DNA of 64,000 nucleotides, taken from positions 62,001 through 126,000 of the forward strand of contig NZ_CAKKNC010000006.1 in the NCBI RefSeq assembly GCF_918741285.1, given 5' to 3'. Below the pieces are notes generated by a model. The model had not been told where the DNA came from. It saw only the letters and a program-made list of their open reading frames with translations, and made no database searches. Below are positions 37,565 through 47,645 of the stretch, one piece after another; the stretch's first letter is position 1; every line of letters starts with the position of its first letter. This DNA is from Sphingobium sp. CECT 9361 (lineage in GTDB: Bacteria; Pseudomonadota; Alphaproteobacteria; Sphingomonadales; Sphingomonadaceae). The translations under genes were made by a program, and so were the position numbers.

Positions 37565-37975
37565 CTATTCTAGCATCCCATATGGCTCAATGTGCTGAAT
37601 AAGATCCAGTCGGTTACCATAAAGATCTTCAAAAACGGCCACCGTGCCATAATTCTCGTACCGGGGCTCTTCAACACAACGGACCCCACGCTCCAGATAA
37701 GCTGCGTAATCCTTCTTGAAATCATCGGTATTCAAAAAGAGAAAAACCCGACCGCCCGTCTGATTTCCAACGTAGGCCGCCTGTCTTTCCGTTTCAGCTT
37801 TTGCCAGCAAAATACACCCCGCCCTACTTCCCGCCGGAGCGACCACAACCCAGCGCTTTTGCGGCGAGAGGACGTTATCCAACCGCACTTCAAAGCCCAG
37901 TTTCTCTACGTAAAACTGAATCGCTTCATCGTAATCATGGACTAGCAACGCGGTGAGAAAAAGTTGTTGGGTCAT
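37565..37975 (-). CDS. VOC/glyoxalase-fold protein
   Basis: A 136-residue vicinal oxygen chelate protein: HDYDEAIQFYVEKLGFE near the N-terminus and AVFEDLYGNRLDLIQ near the C-terminus, the paired beta-alpha-beta-beta-beta units with the usual metal ligand positions. It may be a lyase, a dioxygenase-like enzyme or a binding protein; the substrate is unknown. Its base composition is lower in GC than the neighbours (37621-37680 has 29 G/C in 60), so it may be acquired. It converges on the antiporter gene and follows alaS with 11 bases between. Confidence 0.82.
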   Translation of the reverse strand: MTQQLFLTALLVHDYDEAIQFYVEKLGFEVRLDNVLSPQKRWVVVAPAGSRAGCILLAKAETERQAAYVGNQTGGRVFLFLNTDDFKKDYAAYLERGVRCVEEPRYENYGTVAVFEDLYGNRLDLIQHIEPYGMLE

Positions 37976-37986
37976 AGTGCGTCAAA

Positions 37987-40644
37987 TTACTCAGGCACCG
38001 CCGCCAAAGTCGCCTTGACCGCGTCAAGCGCTGCTGCCGCCTTGTCCCCTTCCGGACCGCCGCCCTGTGCCATGTCCGGACGACCACCGCCGCCCTTTCC
38101 ACCCAGTGCTTCGACACCCGCACGGACAAGATCGACCGCGCTGATGCTGCCCGATAAATCGTCAGTTACACCCACGGCTATCGTTGCGCGACCATCGACT
38201 ACGGCGACGATGGCCGACACGCCGCTGCCCAGCGTTGCTTTGTTTTGGTCGACCAGTCCGCGCAATTCCTTGGGATCCAGCCCCTGAATAACCTGTCCCA
38301 TGAAAGCGATAGTACCGACCTGTTCCGGCCCGGCAGGCGCCGAAGCACCACCACCTCCGCCAAGCGCCAGGGCTTTTTTCGCGTCAGCCAGTTCGCGTTC
38401 CAGCTTGCGGCTTTGCTCTACGAGAGCCGCGATGCGCGCAGGCACGTCGTCTGGCGCAGTGCGGAGCGTTGCCGCCGCTTGCTTCAGACGATCGTCACGA
38501 TCGATCAGCCAGAGGCGCGCCGCTTCGCCCGTCAATGCTTCGATACGGCGAATACCGCTGGAAACGGCGCTTTCCGATACGATCTTGAACAGGGCGATGT
38601 CGCCCGTTGCGCGGACATGCGTGCCGCCACATAACTCGACCGAATAATGCAGGTCGTCGCCCTTCCCCATGGAAAGAACGCGGACTTCATCGCCATATTT
38701 CTCACCGAAGAGTGCCATAGCGCCCGCCGCGACAGCGTCGTCAGGGGTCATGAGGCGGGTGGTCACTTCTTCGTTATGCCGGATTTGCGCATTCACATCT
38801 GCTTCAATCTGGGCGATCTGCGCCAAGGTCAGTGCTTCGGGATGCGAGAAGTCGAACCGGAGGCGATCCGGCGCGACCATGCTGCCCTTCTGGGTAACGT
38901 GCGTCCCCAGGCGATGACGCAATGCGGCGTGCAGCAGATGCGTGGCGCTATGGTTCGCGCGGACTTTGTCCCGGTGTACGGCATCGACCGACAGCGCAAC
39001 GGTATCGCCGACCTTCACACGACCAGCGTCGATGTGCGCATGGTGGGCATGCAGCCGTCCCAGCGGCTTTGACGTATCGCTCACCGTTGCGGCGAAGCCC
39101 TCGCTGCCGGTGATGCTTCCGGTATCGCCGTTCTGTCCGCCGCTTTCGCCATAGAACGGTGTCTGGTTGGTGAGGATGACCACGCTATCGCCGCATGTCG
39201 CGCTATCGACTTTCGCGCCGTCCTTGATCAGCGCAACGACTTGCGCTTCGCCTTGCGTCGAAATGTAGCCGGTAAATTCGGTGCCGCCTTCGGTGTCGGC
39301 GATGTCGTACCAGATGTCGTCAGACGCCTTGTCACCCGACCCCTTCCATGCGGCACGAGCAGCGGCCTTCTGTTCCGCCATCGCGGCATCGAACCCGGCA
39401 CGATCGACGCCAAGCCCCTGCGAACGCAGCGCGTCCTCAGTCAGATCATAAGGGAAACCATAAGTATCATAGAGCTTGAACGCTGTTTCACCCGGCAAGG
39501 TGTCGCCTTCGCCCATCGCGGATGTCGCGTCATCCAGTAGGCGCAGACCGTTTTCCAGCGTCTTTCGGAAGCGCGTTTCCTCACGAAGCAGCGTTTCCTC
39601 GATTAGTGACTGGGCGCGCACCAGTTCAGGGTAAGCGCTGCCCATTTCACTGACCAGACCACCGACCAGCCGATGCATAAGCGGGTCTTTCGAACCGATG
39701 ATATGCGCGTGACGCATTGCGCGCCGCATGATCCGTCGCAGCACATAGCCGCGCCCTTCATTGGCGGGCAGAACACCGTCAGCGATCAGAAAACCCGATG
39801 AGCGCAAATGGTCGGCAATGACGCGATGGCTGGATTTATGATCGCCGTCCGTCGCGGTGCGGCTGATCGCGCCACTTTCAGCGATCAGGGCCTTGAAGGT
39901 GTCGGTATCGTAGTTGTCATGCACGCCTTGCATCACTGCAGCGATCCGCTCCAGTCCCATGCCGGTGTCGATGCTGGGCTTGGGCAAGTCGCTGACGATC
40001 TCGTCCGCCTCTTGCAAATGTTGCATGAAGACCAGGTTCCAGATTTCCACGAAACGGTCGCCATCTTCCTCCGGCGATCCCGGCGGGCCGCCCCAGATAT
40101 GATCGCCATGATCATAGAAGATCTCCGAACATGGTCCGCAGGGACCATCCGAGCCCATCGCCCAGAAATTGTCCTTGGTCGCGATGCGGATGATCCGCTC
40201 TTCGGGCAGGCCCGCGACCTTACGCCACAGGTCGAATGCCTGATCGTCGGTGTGATAGACTGTCGCGGTCAAACGATTGGGGTCCAAGCCCCATTCCTTG
40301 GTCAGCAGCGTCCAGGCGTGGGTGATCGCCTGTTCCTTGAAATAATCCCCGAAGCTGAAATTACCCAGCATTTCAAAGAAGGTATGGTGCCGCGCGGTGT
40401 AGCCGACATTGTCGAGATCGTTATGCTTGCCACCCGCGCGCACGCATTTCTGGCTGGACGTCGCGGTGGAATAGGGCCGCTTTTCAAGGCCGGTAAAAAC
40501 ATTCTTGAACGGCACCATGCCCGCATTGACGAACATCAGCGTCGGATCGTTATGCGGCACCAGCGGTGCCGATGCGACGGGTGTATGTCCAGCCTGCGCG
40601 AAATAATCGAGGAAGGAGCGGCGGATGTCGTTGGTCGATGTCAT
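37987..40644 (-). CDS. alaS: Alanyl-tRNA synthetase
   Basis: An 885-residue class II synthetase. The N-terminal catalytic domain starts [19 protein letters not shown], and the editing domain has [16 protein letters not shown] and [12 protein letters not shown] with the zinc/editing ligands. A glycine-rich linker ([15 protein letters not shown]) precedes the C-terminal C-Ala domain. Length is full. The gene stands alone, 88 bases upstream of a minus-strand peptidase gene's stop. Confidence 0.97.
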   Translation of the reverse strand: MTSTNDIRRSFLDYFAQAGHTPVASAPLVPHNDPTLMFVNAGMVPFKNVFTGLEKRPYSTATSSQKCVRAGGKHNDLDNVGYTARHHTFFEMLGNFSFGDYFKEQAITHAWTLLTKEWGLDPNRLTATVYHTDDQAFDLWRKVAGLPEERIIRIATKDNFWAMGSDGPCGPCSEIFYDHGDHIWGGPPGSPEEDGDRFVEIWNLVFMQHLQEADEIVSDLPKPSIDTGMGLERIAAVMQGVHDNYDTDTFKALIAESGAISRTATDGDHKSSHRVIADHLRSSGFLIADGVLPANEGRGYVLRRIMRRAMRHAHIIGSKDPLMHRLVGGLVSEMGSAYPELVRAQSLIEETLLREETRFRKTLENGLRLLDDATSAMGEGDTLPGETAFKLYDTYGFPYDLTEDALRSQGLGVDRAGFDAAMAEQKAAARAAWKGSGDKASDDIWYDIADTEGGTEFTGYISTQGEAQVVALIKDGAKVDSATCGDSVVILTNQTPFYGESGGQNGDTGSITGSEGFAATVSDTSKPLGRLHAHHAHIDAGRVKVGDTVALSVDAVHRDKVRANHSATHLLHAALRHRLGTHVTQKGSMVAPDRLRFDFSHPEALTLAQIAQIEADVNAQIRHNEEVTTRLMTPDDAVAAGAMALFGEKYGDEVRVLSMGKGDDLHYSVELCGGTHVRATGDIALFKIVSESAVSSGIRRIEALTGEAARLWLIDRDDRLKQAAATLRTAPDDVPARIAALVEQSRKLERELADAKKALALGGGGGASAPAGPEQVGTIAFMGQVIQGLDPKELRGLVDQNKATLGSGVSAIVAVVDGRATIAVGVTDDLSGSISAVDLVRAGVEALGGKGGGGRPDMAQGGGPEGDKAAAALDAVKATLAAVPE

Positions 40645-40731
40645 GCGCTCGACTTAGAGGGTCGGCGCAGCGTTCTCAAGGGGCGATAAAGCGTGGAATG
40701 TGCAACTGCTCGTGAGGGGTCGGTTCAAGCT

Positions 40732-42000
40732 CTATCCCAACGGGGCGTCAATCGACGTGGGCGGCTGTGAAAACCACTTTGGTCCGGTAGCGGTCATGTG
40801 AAAGCAATCCTCCATGCGGACACCGAAATGGCCGGGGAGATAGAGGCCCGGCTCATTCGAAAAGCACATGCCTTCCTCCAGTCTCGTGGTTTCGCCGCGA
40901 ACGAGATTGACGGGCTCATGGCCCTCCATGCCGATGCCATGGCCGGTTCGGTGCGACAGGCCGGGAAGCGCATAATCCGGGCCATAGCCAAGCGAGGTAT
41001 AATAAGCCCGAACAGCGTCGTCGACAGCGCCGGCGGGTGCACCTAAACGCGCCGCGGAGAAAGCGACTTGCTGGCCTTTTGCGACCTGATTCCACACCCG
41101 GCGCTGTTCGGGCGTCGGGTCTGCACCGTGTACGAAAGTGCGGGAAATGTCGGATTGATAGCCCTGCACCGTGCAGCCGCAGTCCATCAGGACAATCGCG
41201 CCGGGGGTGACGACCTGAGGTTTGCCGCTGCCATGCGGATAGGCGGCCGCTTCACCGATCAATACCAGCGCGAACTCCGGGTCACCGCCCAGCACGCGGG
41301 TCGCGCTAGTCATTAGCGCGCCGATATCCAAGGGGGTCATGCCGACACGAATGCGCGGAACAGTCCAGCTATAGGCGGCGACGGTGACATCCGACGCCGC
41401 CTGCATCAGCGCGATTTCGGCTGGCGTCTTGCGCATCCGGCAACCGCGCACCACAGGATTGGCGGAAACAAGCGTCGCGCCCGGAAGCGCGGTGCGCAAC
41501 CCATCGAAGGCGAAGAAGCGGGCGGTTTCCTCGATGCCGATCCTCGCTTTATTCAGGCCACGCTCGGTCAGAAAAGCCGACACCTGCAAAAGCGGATTTT
41601 CATGTTCCTGCCACACGCGTATGTCCGCTGGGATGGCCAGCGATTCAGCGACCGAAGGCTTTTCGAAGAAAGGCGTGACGATAATGGGCGAGCCTTCCGC
41701 CGGGATTACCGCAGCAGTCAGCCTTTCGCTGCGATGCCACTGCACGCCGGTGAAATAGACGAGGCTGGCGCCCGGCTCGATGAGGACAGCGCCGATATCG
41801 TTGGCCCGCATCAGGCTTTGCGCGCGGGCGATTCGTGCCGCCCGCTCCTGTTTGGATATTGGCGCGATGCCTGTGGTGAGTGATTTGAGGTCAGCTATTG
41901 CTTCATTCTGGGCGAACAGGCCGCGCGGAAAGCCCAGCGCAAGCGCACTAGTGGCGAAGGCGACGCCCTTCAGCAGAGCCCGACGGTCAGGCGTAGGCAT
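40732..42000 (-). CDS. Exported M24 family metallopeptidase (Xaa-Pro dipeptidase-like)
   Basis: A 422-residue creatinase/aminopeptidase-P fold protein. It starts with a twin-arginine-like signal (DRRALLKGVAFATSALALG) and so is probably exported. The metal ligands lie in VLMDCGCTVQGYQSDISRTF (two Asp), HRTGHGIGMEGHE (His) and NEPGLY/VRMEDCF (two Glu). It likely releases N-terminal residues before proline in the periplasm. Its first 14 bases overlap the 3' end of the GST gene, so the two may be cotranscribed. Confidence 0.88.
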   Translation of the reverse strand: MPTPDRRALLKGVAFATSALALGFPRGLFAQNEAIADLKSLTTGIAPISKQERAARIARAQSLMRANDIGAVLIEPGASLVYFTGVQWHRSERLTAAVIPAEGSPIIVTPFFEKPSVAESLAIPADIRVWQEHENPLLQVSAFLTERGLNKARIGIEETARFFAFDGLRTALPGATLVSANPVVRGCRMRKTPAEIALMQAASDVTVAAYSWTVPRIRVGMTPLDIGALMTSATRVLGGDPEFALVLIGEAAAYPHGSGKPQVVTPGAIVLMDCGCTVQGYQSDISRTFVHGADPTPEQRRVWNQVAKGQQVAFSAARLGAPAGAVDDAVRAYYTSLGYGPDYALPGLSHRTGHGIGMEGHEPVNLVRGETTRLEEGMCFSNEPGLYLPGHFGVRMEDCFHMTATGPKWFSQPPTSIDAPLG

Positions 42001-42613
42001 AGGGACCGCCAGCCGTTAGCGCGGCCTGATAGGCCGGGCGGGCATGCATTTTGTCCAACCAGGCAATCAGATGGGGGCGCGACGCATCGAGGCCGGCCCG
42101 AGAGCGGGATGCTTCGAGCGGGAAGCTCATCATGATGTCGGCAGCGGTGAAGTCTGCACCGGCGAAATAGGGACGGGTCGTCAGTTCGCTCTCCAGCCAG
42201 TCAAGATGCGTATCCATCATGCCATGCACCGTCTTGCGGGCAGGTCGACCGAGCAAACCGAGGCGTTGGATAACCAGCAGGGCCATAAGCGGGGGCATCA
42301 TCGACCCTTCTGCATAATGAAGGAAATGGCGATAGCGTAAAGCCTCAGCCGGAGCGGGGGGCGCACCAAGCCGATTACGTGCCTTTGAGACGATATATTC
42401 GACGATCGCACCGGTCTCCGCGACAACCATACCATCGTCTTCGATGACCGGGGATTTGCCGAGCGGGTGCACCGCCTTGAGCTCCGGCGGTGCCAGCATG
42501 GTCTTTGGATTGCGAGCATAACGCTTGACGCTGTACGGGAGCGAGAGTTCCTCCAGCAGCCAGAGGATACGCTGCGAACGGCTGTTCTCAAGATGGTGGA
42601 CGATGATGCTCAT
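41987..42613 (-). CDS. Glutathione S-transferase
   Basis: A 208-residue GST. The thioredoxin-like domain has ENSRSQRILWLLEELSLPY near the N-terminus and SPVIEDDGMVVAETGAIVEY (glutathione-binding Ser) in the middle; the C-terminal helical domain follows. The start ATG at 42613 is fixed by homology to MSIIVHHLE. The substrate is not known. It overlaps the M24 peptidase start by 14 bases and sits upstream of it on the same strand. Confidence 0.9.
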   Translation of the reverse strand: MSIIVHHLENSRSQRILWLLEELSLPYSVKRYARNPKTMLAPPELKAVHPLGKSPVIEDDGMVVAETGAIVEYIVSKARNRLGAPPAPAEALRYRHFLHYAEGSMMPPLMALLVIQRLGLLGRPARKTVHGMMDTHLDWLESELTTRPYFAGADFTAADIMMSFPLEASRSRAGLDASRPHLIAWLDKMHARPAYQAALTAGGPYAYA

Positions 42614-42712
42614 GGGATCTCCTTGCCTCGAGGCTAGCAGAGTTTGCCTGTCGAGAAAGCCATGAAACAAACCACATGTTCCCCCCACAAATCATAATCA
42701 GGGCATAACGAT

Positions 42713-42749
42713 AAAAGGCCCGCCAGCGTTCTCACGCAGCGGGCCTTTT
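42713..42749 (-). terminator. Terminator after recA
   Basis: AAAAGGCCCGC (42713-42723) pairs with GCGGGCCTTTT (42739-42749) with a 15-base loop. Read on the minus strand it is a stem ending in a T run, 74 bases after the recA stop and upstream of the GST gene; a good rho-independent terminator. Confidence 0.85.
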
Positions 42750-42822
42750 CGGATCGTGAAGCGGCAGGCGAACGCGCATCAGCGAAGGATGCCGGGTGTA
42801 CGGGCCCGGCAGTCCGGATCGC

Positions 42823-43923
42823 TTATGCGTCGTCGTCCTCCGCTTCGTCGGGTTCGGGTCCGGTCATCATGCCTTCGGCGACCTTTTCGGTCTTGGCGCG
42901 GATCGCCTTTTCCAGCTTGTCGGCAAGTTCGGGGTTTTCTTTGAGAAAATTCTTCGAATTTTCGCGCCCCTGCCCGATGCGGACAGAGTCATAGGAGAAC
43001 CATGCACCCGATTTCTCGACGATGCCCGCCTTGACGCCCAGGTCGAGAATTTCACCGATCTTTGAAATGCCTTCGCCATACATGATGTCGAATTCGACTT
43101 GCTTGAACGGCGGAGCGACTTTGTTCTTCACCACCTTCACGCGGGTAGCGTTGCCGACGATATCGTCGCGATCCTTGATCTGGCCGGTGCGACGAATGTC
43201 GAGACGCACCGAGGCATAGAATTTGAGCGCATTACCGCCGGTCGTGGTTTCCGGATTACCGTACATCACGCCAATTTTCATGCGAAGCTGATTGATGAAG
43301 ATCACCATGCAGCGCGAACGGCTGATCGAGCCCGTCAGTTTGCGCAGCGATTGCGACATCAGACGCGCTTGCAGGCCGACATGGCTGTCGCCCATTTCAC
43401 CTTCGATTTCCGCGCGCGGCACCAATGCCGCCACCGAATCGACGACCAGCACATCGATGGCATTCGAGCGCACCAGTGTATCGACGATTTCCAGCGCCTG
43501 CTCACCCGTATCGGGCTGCGACACAATCAACTCATCGATGTTTACGCCCAGCTTCCTAGCATAAACCGGATCGAGCGCATGTTCGGCGTCCACAAAGGCA
43601 GCCGTACCGCCGCCCTTCTGCGCTTCGGCGATGACATGCAACGCCAATGTGGTCTTGCCCGAGCTTTCCGGCCCGTAAATTTCGATGACGCGACCGCGCG
43701 GCAGTCCGCCCACGCCCAAGGCGATATCGAGGCCAAGGCTGCCCGTCGAAATAGATTCGACTTGCATGGTTTCCTTCGAGCCAAGCCGCATGGCCGAGCC
43801 CTTGCCAAAAGCGCGGTCAATCTGCGCAAGTGCGGCATCCAGTGCCTTCTGCCGGTCCAGTCCAGTTTTATCCATGGTCCCCGTCTTTTTGTCGGAATCG
43901 ATCAATTTGAGCATTGCCGTCAT
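42823..43923 (-). CDS. recA: Recombinase RecA
   Basis: RecA carries out homologous recombination and triggers LexA autocleavage. The 366-residue protein has Walker [10 protein letters not shown] at residues 84-92, the Walker B region [15 protein letters not shown], and the acidic tail [13 protein letters not shown] at 43923 is preferred over the TTG at 43941 because AGGGG stands eight bases upstream. A LexA box lies about 110 bases upstream and an intrinsic terminator follows the stop. Confidence 0.97.
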   Translation of the reverse strand: MTAMLKLIDSDKKTGTMDKTGLDRQKALDAALAQIDRAFGKGSAMRLGSKETMQVESISTGSLGLDIALGVGGLPRGRVIEIYGPESSGKTTLALHVIAEAQKGGGTAAFVDAEHALDPVYARKLGVNIDELIVSQPDTGEQALEIVDTLVRSNAIDVLVVDSVAALVPRAEIEGEMGDSHVGLQARLMSQSLRKLTGSISRSRCMVIFINQLRMKIGVMYGNPETTTGGNALKFYASVRLDIRRTGQIKDRDDIVGNATRVKVVKNKVAPPFKQVEFDIMYGEGISKIGEILDLGVKAGIVEKSGAWFSYDSVRIGQGRENSKNFLKENPELADKLEKAIRAKTEKVAEGMMTGPEPDEAEDDDA

Positions 43924-44031
43924 CACATGGTCCCCTGTCAAGCAGCCCGATCGAAAACGGGACGAGCCTATTGGCGGAAAGATGCGCCTACATCCGGCGC
44001 CTGACCATCATGTATCGCATTTGTTCTCATA

Positions 44032-44046
44032 GAACAAGAGGGGAAC
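44032..44046 (-). promoter_or_regulatory. LexA box of recA (GTTC-N7-GTTC)
   Basis: On the minus strand GTTCCCCTCTTGTTC is an exact match to the alphaproteobacterial SOS box GTTC-N7-GTTC. It lies 109 bases before the recA ATG and 12 bases from the stop of the upstream response regulator gene. The adjacent GTTCTCATAGAAC palindrome (44023-44035) shares its edge and may widen the operator. Confidence 0.8.
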
Positions 44047-44056
44047 ACCATTTTCG

Positions 44057-44440
44057 TTACGCAGCAGCAGAGCCTTCGGTCCCAGGCGTATTCAAAATCT
44101 TTTCCAGCGCGCGTTCCACCGCACCGATGGTGAACGGCTTGGCGAGAGTGGGGCGATTAATGAAGCTAGACGGCACATCGTCCGAACTGCCGCCCGTCGC
44201 GAAAAGAAACGGGATGTTCCGACCTGCCAGCTCTTCGGCAACCGGCCAGGATTTCTCACCTTGTAAATTGCAATCCAAAATGGCGGCGTCAAATCCACCG
44301 TTGGCCACCAGCGCCGATGCTTCCGCTACGGTGGATGCTACGCCATGCACCGCATAGCCCAGCGTCTCCAAGAAATCCTCAAGCATCATGCTGATCATAG
44401 CTTCATCTTCGACAACTAAGATAGATTTGCTTACAGTCAT
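44057..44440 (-). CDS. Single-domain response regulator
   Basis: A 127-residue stand-alone receiver domain with no output domain. The acidic pocket is E11/D12, the phospho-acceptor is D56 in ILDCNLQ, T82 is in LFATGG, and K101 is in LAKPF, so it should be phosphorylatable. It lies 113 bases downstream of cckA on the same strand and just before the recA SOS box. In alphaproteobacteria such proteins act as phosphate shuttles or sinks; whether it pairs with CckA is inference from position only. Confidence 0.88.
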   Translation of the reverse strand: MTVSKSILVVEDEAMISMMLEDFLETLGYAVHGVASTVAEASALVANGGFDAAILDCNLQGEKSWPVAEELAGRNIPFLFATGGSSDDVPSSFINRPTLAKPFTIGAVERALEKILNTPGTEGSAAA

Positions 44441-44553
44441 GAGCTTCCACGATTATTGAAGCGCAATCGGCGTTTCGATTGCGAAAGGACATGAGTTCGC
44501 TACCGTATCGAACCGCACTTGCCTAGTTTAATCCTCTTAATCTGAAGCAAGGC

Positions 44554-47004
44554 TCAGACGGACGGAGCAACTTCCTGTGTCTTTTTGGCGGGCGCATAAG
44601 CGACCAAAGTATCGCGCGCGGCTTCCGCCAACTGGCTGACGGAAAATGGTTTCGGCAGGAAATTGACATTAGCGATATCGATCGACTTGCGCAGTTGTTC
44701 CTCGGCATAACCCGACATGAACAATACCGGCAATGTAGGATGCGTCTGACGTGCCTGCGTGACCATGGTAGGTCCATCCATATTGGGCATCACCACATCG
44801 GAAATCAGCAGGTCGATATGCCCGCCCGATGCCGTGGTGGTTGCCAGCATCTCCAGACCCAACTCGCCATCCGACGCCGTGAGGACGGTGTAACCCTGCC
44901 GGGTCAACGCGCGCTCAGCGACCGTGCGAACCATATCTTCATCTTCGACCAGAAGGATCGTGCCGGTGCCCCACACTTCGCTGCGCTTGTCGGCAGAGCG
45001 GGTTTTTTCGGGCGCAGGCGTCTTGCCGACGGAAGCGTAAACGGGGAGGTAGATGACAAAGCTTGCCCCCTGCCCCGGCTCGGACTCCGCGAAGATGAAA
45101 CCGCCCGATTGTTTGACGATACCGTAAACGGTGGAAAGGCCAAGGCCCGTGCCTTTACCGACATCCTTGGTCGTGAAGAAGGGTTCGAAGATTTTGGATA
45201 AAAGGTCGGGCGCAATGCCGACGCCGGTGTCGGATACGCGCAACGCTGTATAATCGCTGACCGGCAGTACTTCATGCCGCATGTCGCGGACCTTGGCGGC
45301 GGGCACGGCATAGGTCTGGATATTGACGACCCCGCCCTGCGGCATGGCATCGCGCGCATTGACCGCGAGGTTGACGATCACTTGCTCCAACTGCCCCGGA
45401 TCGGCGCGCACGGCACCCAGATTGCGACCATGGCTGACCGACAGTTTCACCTTCTCGCCAAGCAGACGGTTAAGGAGATTGGAAACGTCCGCGACAATAT
45501 CGGGCAATTGCAGCACCTGGGGACGCAACGTCTGCTGGCGGGAAAAGGCGAGCAACTGCCGCGTCAATCCGGCGGCACGATTGCTGTTCGATTTGATCTG
45601 CTGAATATCGTCATAATCGCTGTCGCCGGGCGTGTGCCGCATCAGCATGAGATCGCAATGGCCGATAATAGCGGTCAATATGTTGTTGAAATCATGCGCA
45701 ACGCCGCCCGCCAACTGCCCAATCGCCTGCATCTTGGTGGCCTGCGCAACCTGACGTTTGAGCTTACTCTCTTCGCTATTGTCCTTGAGGCTGAGCAACA
45801 CCGCCGCTTCGCCCAGACCGCGCACGCCAGCAAGGCTGAGCGCCACCGGTTCGTCTGGCTGCACGCGCATCCGCACCGCAATGTCTCCGGACATCTGCGG
45901 CCCCACGGCAAAGCGGCGCACCGAGTCGGCCACCGCTGCCTGATCTTCTCGCACCACCAGGTCGCCGGGGTAGGTCGGCTTTTCCCCCGGTTCCAAGCCC
46001 ACGGCGCGAGAAAAAGCGTTGTTGAGAAACAGCACGCGCCCGTCGCGATCCGCCATTGCCAGACCGAAGGGTAAAAGCGACAGCAATGTTTCGATGTAGG
46101 AAAGCGCGGATGTACCATCCATGCTGCCGCCCTGCTCGTCGAGCATGAGGATGAGCATCGGCCCTTCGACATCGCCACGACGCAACGGAACCTGCAACAA
46201 ACGGATGGGGAGTGCGCTACGTTCTTCCCGTGCGAAGAATACACGTCCCTTTTCATCGATACGCAGGTAGCTGGCGAAGTCGCGCCCGGTTATGTTGGCG
46301 TCGATCCTCCCGGCTGCGCGCAAGAGAAACGCGCCATTCGCGGCGCGGACGCGGCCTTCGCCGCCGATCATGACCGCCATGACGCCAGCTTCGGTCAACT
46401 GTCGCCCCGCTTCACCGGTCAGCATACGGTTGAAATCGTCGAGGACGCTGACCTGTCGCACGGGGGTAAAGCGCCACAGCAAATAATCTTCAGACCGGCC
46501 CGTTCGCGCCACGTCGGCGTCGAGGCGCAACGCGCCGCGCCCGATGCCCGATGCCTTCCCCTCGCCGTCGGACCAAGCGGCACGACCCGCCGCCGTCAAC
46601 CGTTCGGCATCCGTGGGATCGAGCGGCAGACCAGGGGGTGTGGGAAAGCCAGGAAACCACTCGCCGAACAGGTCACTGGCGCACACCAGCCGACCCGATC
46701 GATCGGTAACGGCAATCGCCATGCTGGACGCATCCGCCGCCGCGCGCGCCACTGTCCAGTCGGGGATCGCGTCGAGGTCGAGCACTTCTTTTGGAAAAAG
46801 CTGTGTGAACCAGTATCCAAGCGCTGCAACCGCAATCAACGCTGCGGCAAAGCCCGCCGCCAGCGCGATCTGCCCGACTGCGAAGTAGATCAATCCGGCA
46901 CAAGCAAGCGCCGCGACGATGAGCATCGGCAAGAGCGCGCGCATGGGGGGTGGCGCGGCCATGGCGATGATCTCGTTTTTCTGCGATGTGCCTTGCGCCG
47001 CCAT
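44554..47004 (-). CDS. cckA: Hybrid sensor histidine kinase CckA
   Basis: An 816-residue hybrid kinase. Two N-terminal membrane helices (about residues 20-65) are followed by PAS-like regions, the phospho-acceptor H437 in AHDFNNILTAI, an HATPase domain (NLAVNARDAMPQGG, DTGVGIAP, GTGLGLSTVYG) and a C-terminal receiver with D736 in ISDVVMP. The order and H-box are those of CckA, which through ChpT phosphorylates CtrA in the alphaproteobacterial cell cycle; chpT and ctrA are not in the window. ATG at 47004 is preferred over an open extension upstream. DUF2062 and smpB genes precede it. Confidence 0.9.
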   Translation of the reverse strand: MAAQGTSQKNEIIAMAAPPPMRALLPMLIVAALACAGLIYFAVGQIALAAGFAAALIAVAALGYWFTQLFPKEVLDLDAIPDWTVARAAADASSMAIAVTDRSGRLVCASDLFGEWFPGFPTPPGLPLDPTDAERLTAAGRAAWSDGEGKASGIGRGALRLDADVARTGRSEDYLLWRFTPVRQVSVLDDFNRMLTGEAGRQLTEAGVMAVMIGGEGRVRAANGAFLLRAAGRIDANITGRDFASYLRIDEKGRVFFAREERSALPIRLLQVPLRRGDVEGPMLILMLDEQGGSMDGTSALSYIETLLSLLPFGLAMADRDGRVLFLNNAFSRAVGLEPGEKPTYPGDLVVREDQAAVADSVRRFAVGPQMSGDIAVRMRVQPDEPVALSLAGVRGLGEAAVLLSLKDNSEESKLKRQVAQATKMQAIGQLAGGVAHDFNNILTAIIGHCDLMLMRHTPGDSDYDDIQQIKSNSNRAAGLTRQLLAFSRQQTLRPQVLQLPDIVADVSNLLNRLLGEKVKLSVSHGRNLGAVRADPGQLEQVIVNLAVNARDAMPQGGVVNIQTYAVPAAKVRDMRHEVLPVSDYTALRVSDTGVGIAPDLLSKIFEPFFTTKDVGKGTGLGLSTVYGIVKQSGGFIFAESEPGQGASFVIYLPVYASVGKTPAPEKTRSADKRSEVWGTGTILLVEDEDMVRTVAERALTRQGYTVLTASDGELGLEMLATTTASGGHIDLLISDVVMPNMDGPTMVTQARQTHPTLPVLFMSGYAEEQLRKSIDIANVNFLPKPFSVSQLAEAARDTLVAYAPAKKTQEVAPSV

Positions 47005-47053
47005 GACGGGGCGTTCTCCCCTGCAACCTGAAATCCACGTCAGGCAGCGCGGG

Positions 47054-47644
47054 TTAGACGGCTGCCGTTTCTTCCATTGAACCGCTTTCGTGGCAGTTGC
47101 CAATCCTCAATTTGCGCGCCTGCCATTTGCGGCCCATACGAACGCGCCAGAAACCTATAGCGATCAAATAGCCGACAAGCGCCGCCCCCATGGAAATCAG
47201 GAACAGGCCGAACAGCATAGCGGGAGCCGCTTCTGAAAACAGCCAGCCCATCCACTCACGCATACCGGCATGATGGTGGATCAACGCCATAAAACCCGAT
47301 GCGTCGGCGCTGCGCCCCAGCATGAAATTGCCGATATATACTGAAGCCCACAGGAGGAAGGGCGTCGTCGCCGGATTGCTGAGGAACGTCATTGCCGCCG
47401 CTACCGGGATATTGGCCCTTACTGGCAAAGCGAGCAGCGCCGCGCCGGCGATCTGAATGCCGGGGATCAGCAGGAAAATGCCGACGAACAACCCCAAAGC
47501 GACGCCCCGCGGTACGGAGCGCCGGGTAAATCGCCACAAGGAAGGTTCAAGCACCCGATGCGCAACCGGCGCGACGAAGCGATTATGCTCCAGGGACTCG
47601 CGGGTCGGCGCGTTCGCATGCCACCATCGGGTCAACCTGCTCAT
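47054..47644 (-). CDS. DUF2062 membrane protein
   Basis: A 196-residue membrane protein with three or four helices. The segment FTRRSVPRGVALGLFVGIF followed by PANIPVAAAMTFLSNP-type residues (here VRANIPVAAAMTFLSNPATTPF) is the DUF2062 signature. The function is unknown. It starts one base after the smpB stop, so it is almost certainly cotranscribed with smpB, and precedes cckA by 50 bases, an order I recall from sphingomonads. Confidence 0.85.
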   Translation of the reverse strand: MSRLTRWWHANAPTRESLEHNRFVAPVAHRVLEPSLWRFTRRSVPRGVALGLFVGIFLLIPGIQIAGAALLALPVRANIPVAAAMTFLSNPATTPFLLWASVYIGNFMLGRSADASGFMALIHHHAGMREWMGWLFSEAAPAMLFGLFLISMGAALVGYLIAIGFWRVRMGRKWQARKLRIGNCHESGSMEETAAV

Positions 47645-47645
47645 A

